A stretch of 64,000 nt of DNA, taken from assembly GCF_007991175.1 (NCBI RefSeq), contig NZ_BJXV01000016.1:1-64000 (forward strand). Reading direction: 5' to 3'. The number at the start of each line of letters is the position of its first letter. The stretch's first letter is position 1. The notes under the pieces are model-generated. The model did no database searches and was not told the DNA's origin. It worked only from the letters and a program-made list of their open reading frames with translations. Made by a program: the position numbers and the translations under genes. Below, piece after piece: positions 36,252 to 45,392 of this stretch. The DNA is from Halovibrio variabilis (lineage in GTDB: Bacteria > Pseudomonadota > Gammaproteobacteria > Pseudomonadales > Halomonadaceae).

Positions 36252-37466
36252 ATGAGCAAAGCCCCCCAACCTCTGGCCGGTATCAAAGTGCTGGATATTT
36301 CCCGCGTACTGGCCGGCCCATGGTGCGGCCAGATGCTCGCCGACATGGGCGCCGATGTAATCAAGGTCGAACGCCCCGGCAGCGGCGATGACACTCGCCA
36401 CTGGGGGCCGCCCTGGTTAGCTGGAACGGCCGAATCGGCCTACTACCTATGCGCCAACCGCGGCAAGCGCTCGGTGACCGTCGATATGGCCAAGCCCGAA
36501 GGCCAGGCGGTGATCAAACAGCTAGTCGCCCAGTCCGACGTGCTGATAGAAAATTTTAAAGTCGGCGGTTTGCAACGTTACGGCCTAGATTACGCCAGCT
36601 TGAAGGCGTTGAATCCCAAGCTGATTTACTGCTCGATTACCGGCTTTGGTCAGGAGAGCCCTTACGCGCACCGCGCCGGTTACGACTTTATGATCCAAGC
36701 CATGGGCGGGGTCATGAGCCTGACCGGCAAGCCTGACGATGAGCCCGGCGGGGGCCCGGTGAAAAGCGGCGTCGCCTTTACCGATATTTTTACCGGGCTA
36801 TACGCCGCTAATGCGGTACTGGCAGCGCTTTATCAACGCCGCGATAGCGGCGAGGGCTGCCATATTGATATGGCGCTGATGGATGTCCAGGTCGGCGTGC
36901 TCGCTAATCAGGCGCTTAACTACTTAACCTCGGGTAACGTGCCCCAACGGATGGGCAATGCCCACCCTAATATTGTGCCTTACCAGGCGTTTGCCACCCA
37001 GGATGGCCATATGATTGTGGCCGTAGGCAACGATGAGCAATTTAAGCGTTTCTGTACAACGCTGTCACTGCCGTGGCTGGCTGATGACCCGCGCTACGCC
37101 ACCAACGGCGCCCGAGTGAACCAGCGTGCGCTACTGGTTCCCCAGCTGGAAGCGGCGCTGGCCCAGCGCAGCACCGAGCACTGGCTGGCCGCTTTCGAAG
37201 CCGCCGGTGTGCCCTGTGGACCGATCAATACCCTGGATCGCGTATTCGACGATGCACACGTCAAGGCGCGCGGGCTAAAGCAGACGTTGCCGCACACTCA
37301 AGCGGGCCAGGTGGACTTGGTTGCCAACCCGATCCGTTTCAACGGCGTACAGATGAGCGCCACTACCGCCCCTCCTCACTTAGGCCAACACACCGACAAC
37401 GTATTAGCCGAGCTCGGCATCACCCAAGAACAGTGCGAAGCACTGCGTAAAGCAGGTATTATCTAA
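36252..37466 (+). CDS. CaiB/BaiF CoA transferase, probably succinyl-CoA:glutarate CoA-transferase
   Basis: This 404-residue class III CoA transferase contains GIKVLDISRVLAGPWCGQ, GADVIKVERPGSGDDTR and the catalytic aspartate in HIDMALMDVQ. It starts 27 nt after gcdH with AGGAG before the ATG. The gcdH-linked transferase in pseudomonads (GcdG) activates glutarate to glutaryl-CoA; I infer the same role from position. Enzyme specificity within this family is not readable from motifs. Confidence 0.88.
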   Translation: MSKAPQPLAGIKVLDISRVLAGPWCGQMLADMGADVIKVERPGSGDDTRHWGPPWLAGTAESAYYLCANRGKRSVTVDMAKPEGQAVIKQLVAQSDVLIENFKVGGLQRYGLDYASLKALNPKLIYCSITGFGQESPYAHRAGYDFMIQAMGGVMSLTGKPDDEPGGGPVKSGVAFTDIFTGLYAANAVLAALYQRRDSGEGCHIDMALMDVQVGVLANQALNYLTSGNVPQRMGNAHPNIVPYQAFATQDGHMIVAVGNDEQFKRFCTTLSLPWLADDPRYATNGARVNQRALLVPQLEAALAQRSTEHWLAAFEAAGVPCGPINTLDRVFDDAHVKARGLKQTLPHTQAGQVDLVANPIRFNGVQMSATTAPPHLGQHTDNVLAELGITQEQCEALRKAGII

Positions 37467-37653
37467 ACTTGCTTGAAGGTGACATTTTCATCTTCGGCGC
37501 TATGCTAATGACTAGGTGCATCATCTATGCTGTACGAATCCTGTACAACGCACCCCATTTACGTCTAAAATATATCATTTATTGAGCTGGCAATGCGTAT
37601 ACGACTGACGCTGACTCATCCAGAGCGGACAAAGATCTTACACAGGAGTTGTA

Positions 37654-38457
37654 ATGAGCCAGTGCGCGCGTGTTGATGGCAGCTGCAAACGCTGCGAAGG
37701 CAATTTGCCATTTGAATTCACCATGGCTTTTCAGCCGATCGTGGATATTGCTTTGGCGCAAGTGGTTACTTACGAAGCCTTAGTTCGCGGTATCAATGGG
37801 GAATCCGCCTGGAGCGTCATTTCGCAAGTCACTGATGAGCTGCTCTATCTTTTTGATCAAGCCTGCCGGGTGAAAGCCATTGAAATGGCCAGCGCCCTGG
37901 ATATGCAAACCGATCTCTCGATCAACTTCTTGCCCAACGCCGTTTATGAACCGGAAGCCTGCATTCAGGCAACGCTAGATGTTTCCAAGCGCGTTGGCTG
38001 GCCGATGGATCGGCTGATTTTTGAAATTACCGAAACAGAGCGCGTTCGCGACCGCCAGCACCTGTGCAATATTATTGATGCCTACCGCTCCATGGGCTTC
38101 AAAACCGCGCTGGATGATTTTGGCAATGGCTATGCCAACTTGGACCTCCTCACCGACCTAACGCCCGATAAACTTAAGATTGATCGGGCGCTGGTGATGA
38201 ACTGCGATAGCGATGTTCGTCGTCAGGCGCTGTTAAACGTGATTATTACCCTGGCGCAAGACCTCGACATGACGCTCATTGCCGAAGGCGTCGAAACTCG
38301 GCCTGAAGCGCTCTGGCTGGCGCGAGCCGGTATCGTACGCCAGCAAGGCTTCTACTTTGCCAGGCCGGCGGTTAACTCTTTGGGCGATGATATTACCCCT
38401 CTACTTATGGGGTTAAAAAGTGAAGCGGGTATAGCGTCAGGAAAAGCCGATGAATAA
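37654..38457 (+). CDS. EAL-domain c-di-GMP phosphodiesterase
   Basis: This 267-residue stand-alone EAL protein has YEALVRG (EAL at residues 41-43), LSINFLPN, FEITET, DDFGNGYANL, LKIDR and AEGVETRPEA, i.e. the metal- and substrate-binding residues of an active phosphodiesterase. The N-terminal 16 residues hold three cysteines (Cys4, Cys11, Cys14, including CKRC), suggesting metal or redox sensing. AGGAG precedes the ATG. It overlaps the downstream diguanylate cyclase gene by 8 nt. Confidence 0.93.
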   Translation: MSQCARVDGSCKRCEGNLPFEFTMAFQPIVDIALAQVVTYEALVRGINGESAWSVISQVTDELLYLFDQACRVKAIEMASALDMQTDLSINFLPNAVYEPEACIQATLDVSKRVGWPMDRLIFEITETERVRDRQHLCNIIDAYRSMGFKTALDDFGNGYANLDLLTDLTPDKLKIDRALVMNCDSDVRRQALLNVIITLAQDLDMTLIAEGVETRPEALWLARAGIVRQQGFYFARPAVNSLGDDITPLLMGLKSEAGIASGKADE

Positions 38458-39388
38458 CTTTAGCACTGAGCAAATCTATGAGCTATTTAACCGCTCAAAG
38501 CGTAATACGGAAAGCGTTATTCGGGCTGCGCCTATTGGGATCTGTATTACCACTCCGTCCGGCCACTTCGAGATGGTCAACCCGGCTTACTGTGAACTGT
38601 GCGGTTATCTGGAAGTGGAACTCCTGGGCCAGCATTTCACCTTGGTTATCTCCGAGACTTACAGGCAGCAATTGACAGCCCTGCACCAGGATTTTATGCA
38701 GGGCGGCGAACGCCAAGAGCAACGTCAAGAGTGGGAGATGCTAACCAAAGATGGCCAGATTCGTACCATTATTGTCGAATCGGCGCGCATTGAAGGCGAA
38801 GACGGCACGCCGCGAAAAGTCACCTTTATCCTCGATATCACCCAGCGTAAACAGCTTGAAGAACGCCTAAAAAAGGCCAACGAGCGCCTTGATCACCTTG
38901 CCCATCACGATGAGCTAACCGAGCTGCTCAACCGCCGTGCCGGCTTGCAGCGCCTGGATGAAGAGATCAAACGCTGCGACCGATACGGCGGCACCTTCAG
39001 CATCGCCATGTACGACCTGGACGACTTCAAAACCATCAATGACCAGTATGGGCATAGCGTTGGCGATAGCGTCTTACAGCAGACCACCGCCTTGGTGAAC
39101 CAAGTACTGCGCGATACCGATCTGCAAATCCGCTTGGGCGGGGAGGAATTTCTGGTGATTATGCCGGAGGTAGACGCCGACGAAGCCTTGCGTGGCATGG
39201 AGCGCGTTCGTAAAGCGGTTGCACAAGCCTCTTTTACCGAGCATCACTTAACGGTTACTCTTTCATCTGGGATCGCCAGTTATGTCGAAACATCTGGCAC
39301 ACGACTGCTTGATCGTGCCGACAAAGCTATGTATCAAGCCAAGCAGGCGGGACGCAATCGGGTTGTCATTGTATCGTCGCCTAGGTGA
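38450..39388 (+). CDS. PAS-GGDEF diguanylate cyclase
   Basis: This 312-residue protein has an N-terminal PAS domain (about 20-135, ending VTFILDITQRKQ), a short coiled linker and a GGDEF domain. The active site reads GGEEF (230-234), and the product-inhibition I-site RDTD lies exactly five residues upstream. It should therefore make c-di-GMP and be feedback-inhibited. No transmembrane segment is seen. Translation is coupled to the EAL gene (ATGAATAA overlap), so one mRNA makes both a synthase and a hydrolase. Confidence 0.93.
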   Translation: MNNFSTEQIYELFNRSKRNTESVIRAAPIGICITTPSGHFEMVNPAYCELCGYLEVELLGQHFTLVISETYRQQLTALHQDFMQGGERQEQRQEWEMLTKDGQIRTIIVESARIEGEDGTPRKVTFILDITQRKQLEERLKKANERLDHLAHHDELTELLNRRAGLQRLDEEIKRCDRYGGTFSIAMYDLDDFKTINDQYGHSVGDSVLQQTTALVNQVLRDTDLQIRLGGEEFLVIMPEVDADEALRGMERVRKAVAQASFTEHHLTVTLSSGIASYVETSGTRLLDRADKAMYQAKQAGRNRVVIVSSPR

Positions 39389-39444
39389 GCAACGCCATTG
39401 CGCGCTATGCTGAAAGTTCATCATTCATTAATAGGATTTAAGTC

Positions 39445-40722
39445 ATGAGCAGCAATGCCGAATTAAACGAGCTGAAACACAAATACGTCGCTGCTGGCGC
39501 CGCTAGCCCCGCGACGGCGTTTGCCGATCGTGCTGAAAATGCTGAAGTCTGGGATGCCGACGGCAATCGCTTTATCGACTTCGCGGGCGGCATCGGCGTC
39601 CTCAACGTGGGCCACCGCCACCCCAAGGTCGTCGCTGCCGTCAAGGCCCAGCTCGATAAGCTGATGCACACCTGCCAAACCGTGATGCCTTATGAAGGCT
39701 ACGTCAAAGTGGCAGAAAAGCTCAGCCATATCGTTCCCGTGCGCGGCCATGCCAAAGTCATGTTGGCAAACTCTGGCGCCGAAGCGCTGGAAAACGCGGT
39801 TAAGATTGCCCGCGCCGCCACCGGCCGTTCCAACATTATCTGCTTTGACGGCGGCTACCACGGCCGTACCTTCTACACCATGGCCATGAACGGCAAAGTG
39901 GCGCCTTACCAGAACGACTTCGGCCCGATGCCGGGCACTGTGTTCCGTGCCCCTTACCCGGTGCCCTACCACGGAGTCAGCGAAGATGAAGCCATCCGCG
40001 GCTTGAAGATGGCGCTAAAAACCGATGCCAACCCTAACGACACCGCTGCGATCGTGCTTGAACCGGTACTCGGTGAAGGTGGTTTCTATCCGGCATCAAA
40101 AAGCTTCCTCGAGAAGGTCCGCGCCATTTGCGATGAGCACGGCATTTTGATGATCGTCGACGAAGTGCAGTCGGGCTTTGGCCGCACCGGTAAAATGTTT
40201 GCCATCGAGCACAGCGGCGTTGAGCCGGACATGATGACCATGGCCAAGAGCATGGCCGATGGCATGCCGATTTCGGCTATCGTGGGTACCGACAAGATCA
40301 TGGATGCGTCTGGCCCCAACTCGCTGGGCGGCACCTACACCGGCAGCCCGACCGCCTGCGCCGCCGCCCTGGCGGTGATGGAAGTGTTCGAAGAGGAAAA
40401 CATCCTTGAGAAGAGCCAGGCGCTAGGTGAGAAGCTGGCTCAGCGTTTCGGCGGATGGGAAAGCAAGTTTGCCTGCGTTGATAACGGCCGCAATATGGGC
40501 GCCATGGCCGCCTTTGAACTGGTATCCGATAAAACCGAGCGGACGCCTAATCCTGAACTAGCCGCGGCGCTGTGCAAGAAAGCCCGTGAGGAAGGCTTGA
40601 TCCTGCTCTCTTGCGGCATGTACGGCAACACCATCCGCTTCTTGATGCCCGTCACCATTCAAGACAACGTGCTCAACGAAGGGCTAGATATCATCGAATC
40701 CTGCCTGGAATCGCTGGTGTAA
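39445..40722 (+). CDS. gabT: 4-aminobutyrate (or 5-aminovalerate) aminotransferase
   Basis: This 425-residue class III aminotransferase uses PLP and 2-oxoglutarate. Motifs are NSGAEALENAVKIAR, FDGGYHGRT, IVDEVQSGFGRTGKMFA and the PLP lysine in MAKSMADGMP. GabT and DavT are very close homologues. The glutarate genes gcdH/CoA transferase 2 kb upstream favour a role in 5-aminovalerate/lysine breakdown, but no davD, davA or davB is present here. AGGA precedes the ATG. Confidence 0.92.
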   Translation: MSSNAELNELKHKYVAAGAASPATAFADRAENAEVWDADGNRFIDFAGGIGVLNVGHRHPKVVAAVKAQLDKLMHTCQTVMPYEGYVKVAEKLSHIVPVRGHAKVMLANSGAEALENAVKIARAATGRSNIICFDGGYHGRTFYTMAMNGKVAPYQNDFGPMPGTVFRAPYPVPYHGVSEDEAIRGLKMALKTDANPNDTAAIVLEPVLGEGGFYPASKSFLEKVRAICDEHGILMIVDEVQSGFGRTGKMFAIEHSGVEPDMMTMAKSMADGMPISAIVGTDKIMDASGPNSLGGTYTGSPTACAAALAVMEVFEEENILEKSQALGEKLAQRFGGWESKFACVDNGRNMGAMAAFELVSDKTERTPNPELAAALCKKAREEGLILLSCGMYGNTIRFLMPVTIQDNVLNEGLDIIESCLESLV

Positions 40723-40745
40723 GTAAGCGCTAGCTTACGTACTAA

Positions 40746-40776
40746 AACGCCGCCGCCCCTTCTGGGCGGCGGCGTT
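40746..40776. terminator. Bidirectional terminator after gabT
   Basis: AACGCCGCCGCCC-CTTCT-GGGCGGCGGCGTT is a 13-bp GC stem with short T-tracts on both sides. It is shared with the converging thiamine-binding-type gene. Confidence 0.88.
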
Positions 40777-40797
40777 ATTGTTGGCAGCCGATTCTGC

Positions 40798-41049
40798 TTA
40801 CTCTTTCGGCCGACGGTCGCCTTCCAAGAAATTCGCCGTAAACACCGCTTTACCATAAGCCTCAAACGACCACTTCATCACGTCGCTTATCGCCGCCATG
40901 ACGGCGTCAAACTCACCAAATATGTGAGTGCTCATACGGTTCGGATACACTTCCAGCCCCGTTGCCTCAAGGCGTTTTACCACCTCTTGGATGACCGGCT
41001 TAAAGTCCTCGGCCAGTGGGTAGTAGCTAAGCTGTACGGAAAGATACAT
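40798..41049 (-). CDS. YkoF/MTH1187-like thiamine-binding domain protein
   Basis: This 83-residue single ferredoxin-like domain starts MYLSVQLSYYPLAEDFKPVI and resembles the small YkoF/thiamine-binding (COG0011-type) family, whose characterised members bind thiamine or HMP. It has no signal peptide. AAGGAG precedes the ATG, which lies 9 nt after the hydrolase stop, so the two are cotranscribed. Confidence 0.75.
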   Translation of the reverse strand: MYLSVQLSYYPLAEDFKPVIQEVVKRLEATGLEVYPNRMSTHIFGEFDAVMAAISDVMKWSFEAYGKAVFTANFLEGDRRPKE

Positions 41050-41058
41050 AACGTCTCC

Positions 41059-41886
41059 TTACGCTGTGTGTGAATGCTTTATGGCGTTAGCCAAGCGCTG
41101 CCAGGCAGCCAAAATAGCCGCCCGGGTCTCATCAGGATGCTCCATGGGGAACATATGCGTACCGGGGACTTCACTCACCGTTAACCCCTTGCGCCTTAAC
41201 CGCTTGATGCGTGAGGCGGTCAGCAGATGCGACTCTTTACCCGCCACCAACGCCAGCGGCACCCCTAAACGCTGGGGAAGGCGCGAGAGGTGATCCGGTA
41301 GGTGGCGAAAAATCTCCACCTCGATACGCGGATCGAACGTCAGTTCGGCGCGACCGTCATCTAACAAGCGTGTCCCTGCTTCAATGTAGTCGTTGAGTGC
41401 TTGCGGGGTAAAGCGCCGAAAAAGCCCCCGGCGGCGCAAAGAATTGGCCATCGCCTCGCGGCTCGGCCACACAGTACGCCGCCCCAAGGTTTTACCGGCG
41501 GGCGTTATACGATCGATAAAGCCAAACCGCTTAGCGGCTTTCATTGCCCAGGCATCCGTTCCCAGCATCAAGGGTGGGTCCAGCATGATCACCCCACAAA
41601 AGCGCTCGGGCTGCCTGTCGGCGGCCATGGCCATTAAGGTGCCGCCCAGCGAATGGCCAACGCCTAACAGCGGCGTATCGCTCTCGGGCAGGGAATGCAG
41701 CAACTCATCGACCAAGTTGCCCCAGTTGTGGTTAACCGGGTAGTCAGGATGATGACCCAGGCAATTGATCGGATGCAGATCAAACGTCTCCGCCAGAGGA
41801 TCAAGCAGGCTGCGATAGCTTAAGCCGGGGAAACCGTTGGCATGGGCAAACACTAAGCGGGGGCGTGAAACGGCATCAGCAGACAT
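41059..41886 (-). CDS. Alpha/beta hydrolase
   Basis: This hydrolase of about 275 residues has the oxyanion segment FAHANGFPG, nucleophile elbow GVGHSLGGTLMA and final histidine in EVPGTHMFPMEHP. The substrate is not evident. An in-frame TTG 36 nt earlier would lengthen it; I prefer the ATG. It forms a two-gene unit with the thiamine-binding-type protein. Confidence 0.85.
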   Translation of the reverse strand: MSADAVSRPRLVFAHANGFPGLSYRSLLDPLAETFDLHPINCLGHHPDYPVNHNWGNLVDELLHSLPESDTPLLGVGHSLGGTLMAMAADRQPERFCGVIMLDPPLMLGTDAWAMKAAKRFGFIDRITPAGKTLGRRTVWPSREAMANSLRRRGLFRRFTPQALNDYIEAGTRLLDDGRAELTFDPRIEVEIFRHLPDHLSRLPQRLGVPLALVAGKESHLLTASRIKRLRRKGLTVSEVPGTHMFPMEHPDETRAAILAAWQRLANAIKHSHTA

Positions 41887-42033
41887 GGCGGGCTCGTGGG
41901 TGGCCAAAGGGGAAAGGATCAATCAATCATACGTATGTTTTAACGCGCTGATGGATGAGCGTCAATGCGGCTATAGAGTGGCGCTACTAAAATCGATAAT
42001 TAAATCAGGCTTTAGCTGCTATTTGGTTCTGGT

Positions 42034-42414
42034 TTAAGATTTCATCTTTACGTTCAGCGTTTCGAGACCTAAGCGCTCGAAATCATTGGTGTTATGCGTC
42101 ACGACAGTCAGGTCGTTGACCAGCGCGGTCGCTGCGATAATAGCATCTGGAGTTTTGGTTTTGAATTGCTGTCGCAGCCGAATGGTTTGTTCCACAACCG
42201 TTTCAGAAAGGTCGAACACGCGGGCATGGCCAATAAAAGCTCTGGCCTGATTTTGCAGCGTGGGGTTACTGGAAAACTCACTCCATCCCAAAAATTCAAT
42301 TTTAGTGATAACGGATATATTGAAACTTTCAGCCAGCATTTGGTGGAGTACTTCATCGGCAGTCAATCCGTTGAAGTAATAAATGATGATATTGGTATCA
42401 AACAAATAACGCAT
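42034..42414 (-). CDS. PIN-domain toxin, VapC type
   Basis: This 126-residue PIN ribonuclease starts MRYLFDTNIIIYYFNG (first acidic residue in FDTN), followed by a Glu in KIEFLGW and TPDAIIAATAL with the later acidic residues and THNTNDF. VapC toxins cleave tRNA or rRNA. The ATG overlaps the antitoxin stop by one base (TAATG), so it is coupled; an upstream in-frame TTG is less likely. Confidence 0.88.
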   Translation of the reverse strand: MRYLFDTNIIIYYFNGLTADEVLHQMLAESFNISVITKIEFLGWSEFSSNPTLQNQARAFIGHARVFDLSETVVEQTIRLRQQFKTKTPDAIIAATALVNDLTVVTHNTNDFERLGLETLNVKMKS

Positions 42415-42641
42415 TAGTTCCAACCTTCCCGCAGCGAAGCTAGGTAACCATCCACTTGTTGGCGCGACTGGTGCGCCACGCCAAAGAACCGTTGCGGTTC
42501 AAAGCCATCGGTAGCCGGACGAGTGGGCTCCGCAGATGCAGACTCTTCTTGTGCAAGCTGTTGTAGAACCACTTGCAACAAACGGATTTTTTCCCCATGA
42601 GAGAGAGGGACAATAGAAGGAATCAGTTCATCGATGGTCAC
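42414..42641 (-). CDS. Antitoxin partner of the VapC-like toxin
   Basis: This 75-residue protein has an N-terminal helix (MTIDELIPSIVPLSHGEKIRLL) and a flexible C-terminal tail, the layout of small antitoxins. I do not recognise a named DNA-binding family. The start is GTG with AAGGAG about 9 nt upstream. Its identification rests mainly on overlap with the PIN toxin gene. The promoter region contains an inverted AACGGT/ACCGTT pair, a possible autoregulatory site. Confidence 0.72.
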   Translation of the reverse strand: MTIDELIPSIVPLSHGEKIRLLQVVLQQLAQEESASAEPTRPATDGFEPQRFFGVAHQSRQQVDGYLASLREGWN

Positions 42642-42755
42642 AGCATGGACTCCTTAAACGGTGGGAAAGAACGACTGAGTCAACCGTTAGAAAATCATAC
42701 GCCCGTCAATAGCGCCAGCCTAGGCTTTAAATATGATCTATTGATCAGCCAATCA

Positions 42756-43802
42756 TTAAAACAGCGACAGCTGCTGCTCCTGGCTGTTTTCCGCTAACCG
42801 ATAGCCTACGCCTAGCAGGCGCACGGGGCGCTCGCCTCTGGCCCAACCAACGTTAAGCAAGGTTTCAAACTGTTCAAGGTTGGGCGCCGGGTCGGCGTGT
42901 TCGACGGTGGTTTGGGTAAAATCGTTAAACTTCACTTTGACGATCAGACCACGCACCGCCAGGGGTGGGTCAAGCCGTGCGTAGCGGCGCTCTAAGTCGT
43001 CGATCAGCGCCGGTAGCTCATGGCGGCAGGCGTCAAGGGTGGGTAAATCCTGGGCGTAGGTCTGCTCGGTGCTTATTGATTTGCGCTCGCGGTGAGTTTT
43101 CACCGGGCGCTCGTCGCGGCCCCAGCTTAGCTCATGCAGGCGCTTGCCAAAGCGGCCAAAATGCTCCACCAGCTCAGTCAGCGGGCGAGCGCGTAAATCG
43201 GCGCAGGTGTGAATAGCCAGCCCTGCCATTTTTTCTGCCGTGCGGGGGCCAACGCCGTGGATTTTTTTCACCGGCAGCTGTTGCACAAAGCTGTCGACCT
43301 TATCCGGCGTGATCACACACAGCCCATCGGGCTTGTTCCAGTCGCTGGCGATTTTGGCCAGAAACTTGTTGGGCGCCACACCGGCCGAGACGGTAATCCC
43401 TACCTCACGGCTGACCCGCTCGCGAATCGCTTCTGCCATTAGCGTCGCGCTACCGTGATGCTGGGTGACCGCTGAGACATCCAAAAACGCCTCATCCAGG
43501 GAGAGCGGCTCAATCAGCTCGGTCACTTCGCGATAAATCGCAAACACTTGGCGGGCGACCGCTTTATATTTGGCCATATCGCCGCGAATCAACGTCAAAT
43601 GCGGGCAGCGCTTCAGCGCTTGGCCCATCGGCATCGCCGAGTGAATACCAAACTCCCGGGCGGGGTAGTTACAGGTGGCGACCACCCCGCGCTGCTCGAC
43701 ACTGCCGCCAATGGCAATCGGGATATCCCGCAACGCGGGGTTATCGCGCATTTCCACCGCGGCGTAAAAACAGTCACAGTCGCAGTGAATAATTTTGCGC
43801 AC
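42756..43802 (-). CDS. dinB: DNA polymerase IV
   Basis: DinB (348 aa) is a Y-family translesion polymerase. The palm begins IIHCDCDCFYAAVEMRDNP (metal-binding Asp and steric-gate region), the second catalytic motif is LSLDEAFLDV, and the thumb/HhH segment KIHGVGPRTAEKM and little-finger domain follow. The canonical C-terminal beta-clamp motif is degenerate, ending QEQQLSLF (QLSLF). The start codon is GTG. I saw no LexA box in the short upstream gap. Confidence 0.96.
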   Translation of the reverse strand: MRKIIHCDCDCFYAAVEMRDNPALRDIPIAIGGSVEQRGVVATCNYPAREFGIHSAMPMGQALKRCPHLTLIRGDMAKYKAVARQVFAIYREVTELIEPLSLDEAFLDVSAVTQHHGSATLMAEAIRERVSREVGITVSAGVAPNKFLAKIASDWNKPDGLCVITPDKVDSFVQQLPVKKIHGVGPRTAEKMAGLAIHTCADLRARPLTELVEHFGRFGKRLHELSWGRDERPVKTHRERKSISTEQTYAQDLPTLDACRHELPALIDDLERRYARLDPPLAVRGLIVKVKFNDFTQTTVEHADPAPNLEQFETLLNVGWARGERPVRLLGVGYRLAENSQEQQLSLF

Positions 43803-43845
43803 TGGTTACCCATCCAACTGTAAAAAACCACAGCTTATCACAGCA

Positions 43846-45309
43846 TCAGGTGCCGCAGAACGTTCTCAGTACCTGCTCGCTTTCCGTGGCTGGCGCCGCC
43901 AGTCGGCGTGCTTCAACGGAATCATCGAACGGCTTGGTCACCACCGCTAACAGAGTGTGAAAAGGCGCAAAGTCACCCTCGATAGCGGCATTGATCACCT
44001 CCTGAACCCGGTGGTTGCGGGGAATAATGATCGGGTTGGCTTGGCGCATGGCCGCTAGGCGTTCAGCGTTTTGGCTGGCGACTTGCGCCGCTTGCCACTG
44101 GCTTAACCACTCGCCCAGCGCCTCGGGATTCAGCGTTAGCGCCAGCAACGCCTCACGGTTTTCATCACTCGACGAGGCGGCGTACTGGGTGAGCGCATCA
44201 AAGGTCGCGGTCATATCCATCCGCCCCTGGTGCATCTGGCTTTCCAGCCCTTCCATCAATGGCACAGCTTGGTCGTTTTCCGCCTCCAGGCCCAATTTTT
44301 TGGCATGCAGGCGGCGCTGTTCGGTATCAAACAGCGGCTGAAAGCGGCGAATGGCATCGGTAGCTTGCGCTACTAATGCATCGCCCTCTGCGTGCATGAG
44401 CGGCAGCAATGTTTCGGCAAAGCGGGCCAGGTTCCACTGGGCAATCGTTGGCTGGTTGGCAAACGCATAGCGGCGGCCTTCATCGATGGAGCTAAAGACC
44501 TTTTGCGGGTCAAATTGCTCCATAAAAGCGCAGGGGCCGTAATCGATGGTTTCTCCAGCGATACTGGTGTTATCGGTATTCATCACGCCATGGATAAAGC
44601 CGATGCTCATCCACCGGGCAATCAATACGGCTTGGCGAGCGACCACGGCTTCCAGCAGCGCCATGTAGGGGTCTTCTGCCGCGGCGGCGTCGGGGTAGTG
44701 GCGCTCAATGACATGATCCGCCAGCGCCTTTAACGCCGCTTCATCCCGGCGAGCCGCAATAAATTGAAAAGTCCCCACCCGGATATGGCTGGTAGCCACG
44801 CGGGTAAACACCGCGCCGGGCTCGGGCAATTGGCGCACCACGCGCTCGCCAGTGGTGACCGCGGCTAACGCACGCGTGGTGGGAATACCCATGGCGGCCA
44901 TAAACTCGCTGACCAGATACTCACGCAGCACCGGCCCCAGCGGCGAGCGACCATCACCACCGCGGGAGAACGGCGTGCGGCCGCTGCCTTTGAGCTGCAC
45001 ATCCCGGCGTACACCATTCTGGTCGACAACTTCACCCAGCAGCAGCGCACGGCCATCGCCCAGCTGCGGCACGAAGTTGCCGAACTGGTGGCCCGCGTAG
45101 CCGAGTGCGCCCGGCTGGGCACCGGGCGGTAGCTGGTTGCCGCTGAACCATTCGGCAAGCGTGGTGGCATCAGGTATGTCCTGGGCACCCAGCTCGTAGG
45201 CGAGCGGCGCGTTAAAGGCAATCAGCTCAGGGTGCTCAACCGGCGTTGCCTGGCTGGCGACCCAGAGAGGTTCTGGTAAGGTGGCGTAGCGATGTTCAAA
45301 TGACAGCAC
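43846..45309 (-). CDS. selO: Protein adenylyltransferase SelO (YdiU)
   Basis: This 487-residue pseudokinase-fold protein AMPylates Ser/Thr/Tyr of target proteins in characterised members. The family block AGHQFGNFVPQLGDGRA, then VQLKGSGRTPFSRGGDGR and REYLVSEFMAAMGIPTTRAL, is intact, as is HGVMNTDNTSIAGETIDYGP. The start codon is GTG with GGAG 6 nt upstream. The family usually ends with a CSC-like motif; here it ends TFCGT. Confidence 0.95.
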   Translation of the reverse strand: MLSFEHRYATLPEPLWVASQATPVEHPELIAFNAPLAYELGAQDIPDATTLAEWFSGNQLPPGAQPGALGYAGHQFGNFVPQLGDGRALLLGEVVDQNGVRRDVQLKGSGRTPFSRGGDGRSPLGPVLREYLVSEFMAAMGIPTTRALAAVTTGERVVRQLPEPGAVFTRVATSHIRVGTFQFIAARRDEAALKALADHVIERHYPDAAAAEDPYMALLEAVVARQAVLIARWMSIGFIHGVMNTDNTSIAGETIDYGPCAFMEQFDPQKVFSSIDEGRRYAFANQPTIAQWNLARFAETLLPLMHAEGDALVAQATDAIRRFQPLFDTEQRRLHAKKLGLEAENDQAVPLMEGLESQMHQGRMDMTATFDALTQYAASSSDENREALLALTLNPEALGEWLSQWQAAQVASQNAERLAAMRQANPIIIPRNHRVQEVINAAIEGDFAPFHTLLAVVTKPFDDSVEARRLAAPATESEQVLRTFCGT

Positions 45310-45392
45310 GACTAACTCCGCGTCTATTGGCTGTGGTTTGTTAATACCCTAGCATTTTACTCAAGTAAACGCCGAAGCGAAGCCTCTCTATC

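Noticed and set aside
37530-37550. LexA-like CTGTACGAATCCTGTACAA upstream of the EAL gene
   Set aside because: Spacing and symmetry do not fit CTG-N10-CAG.
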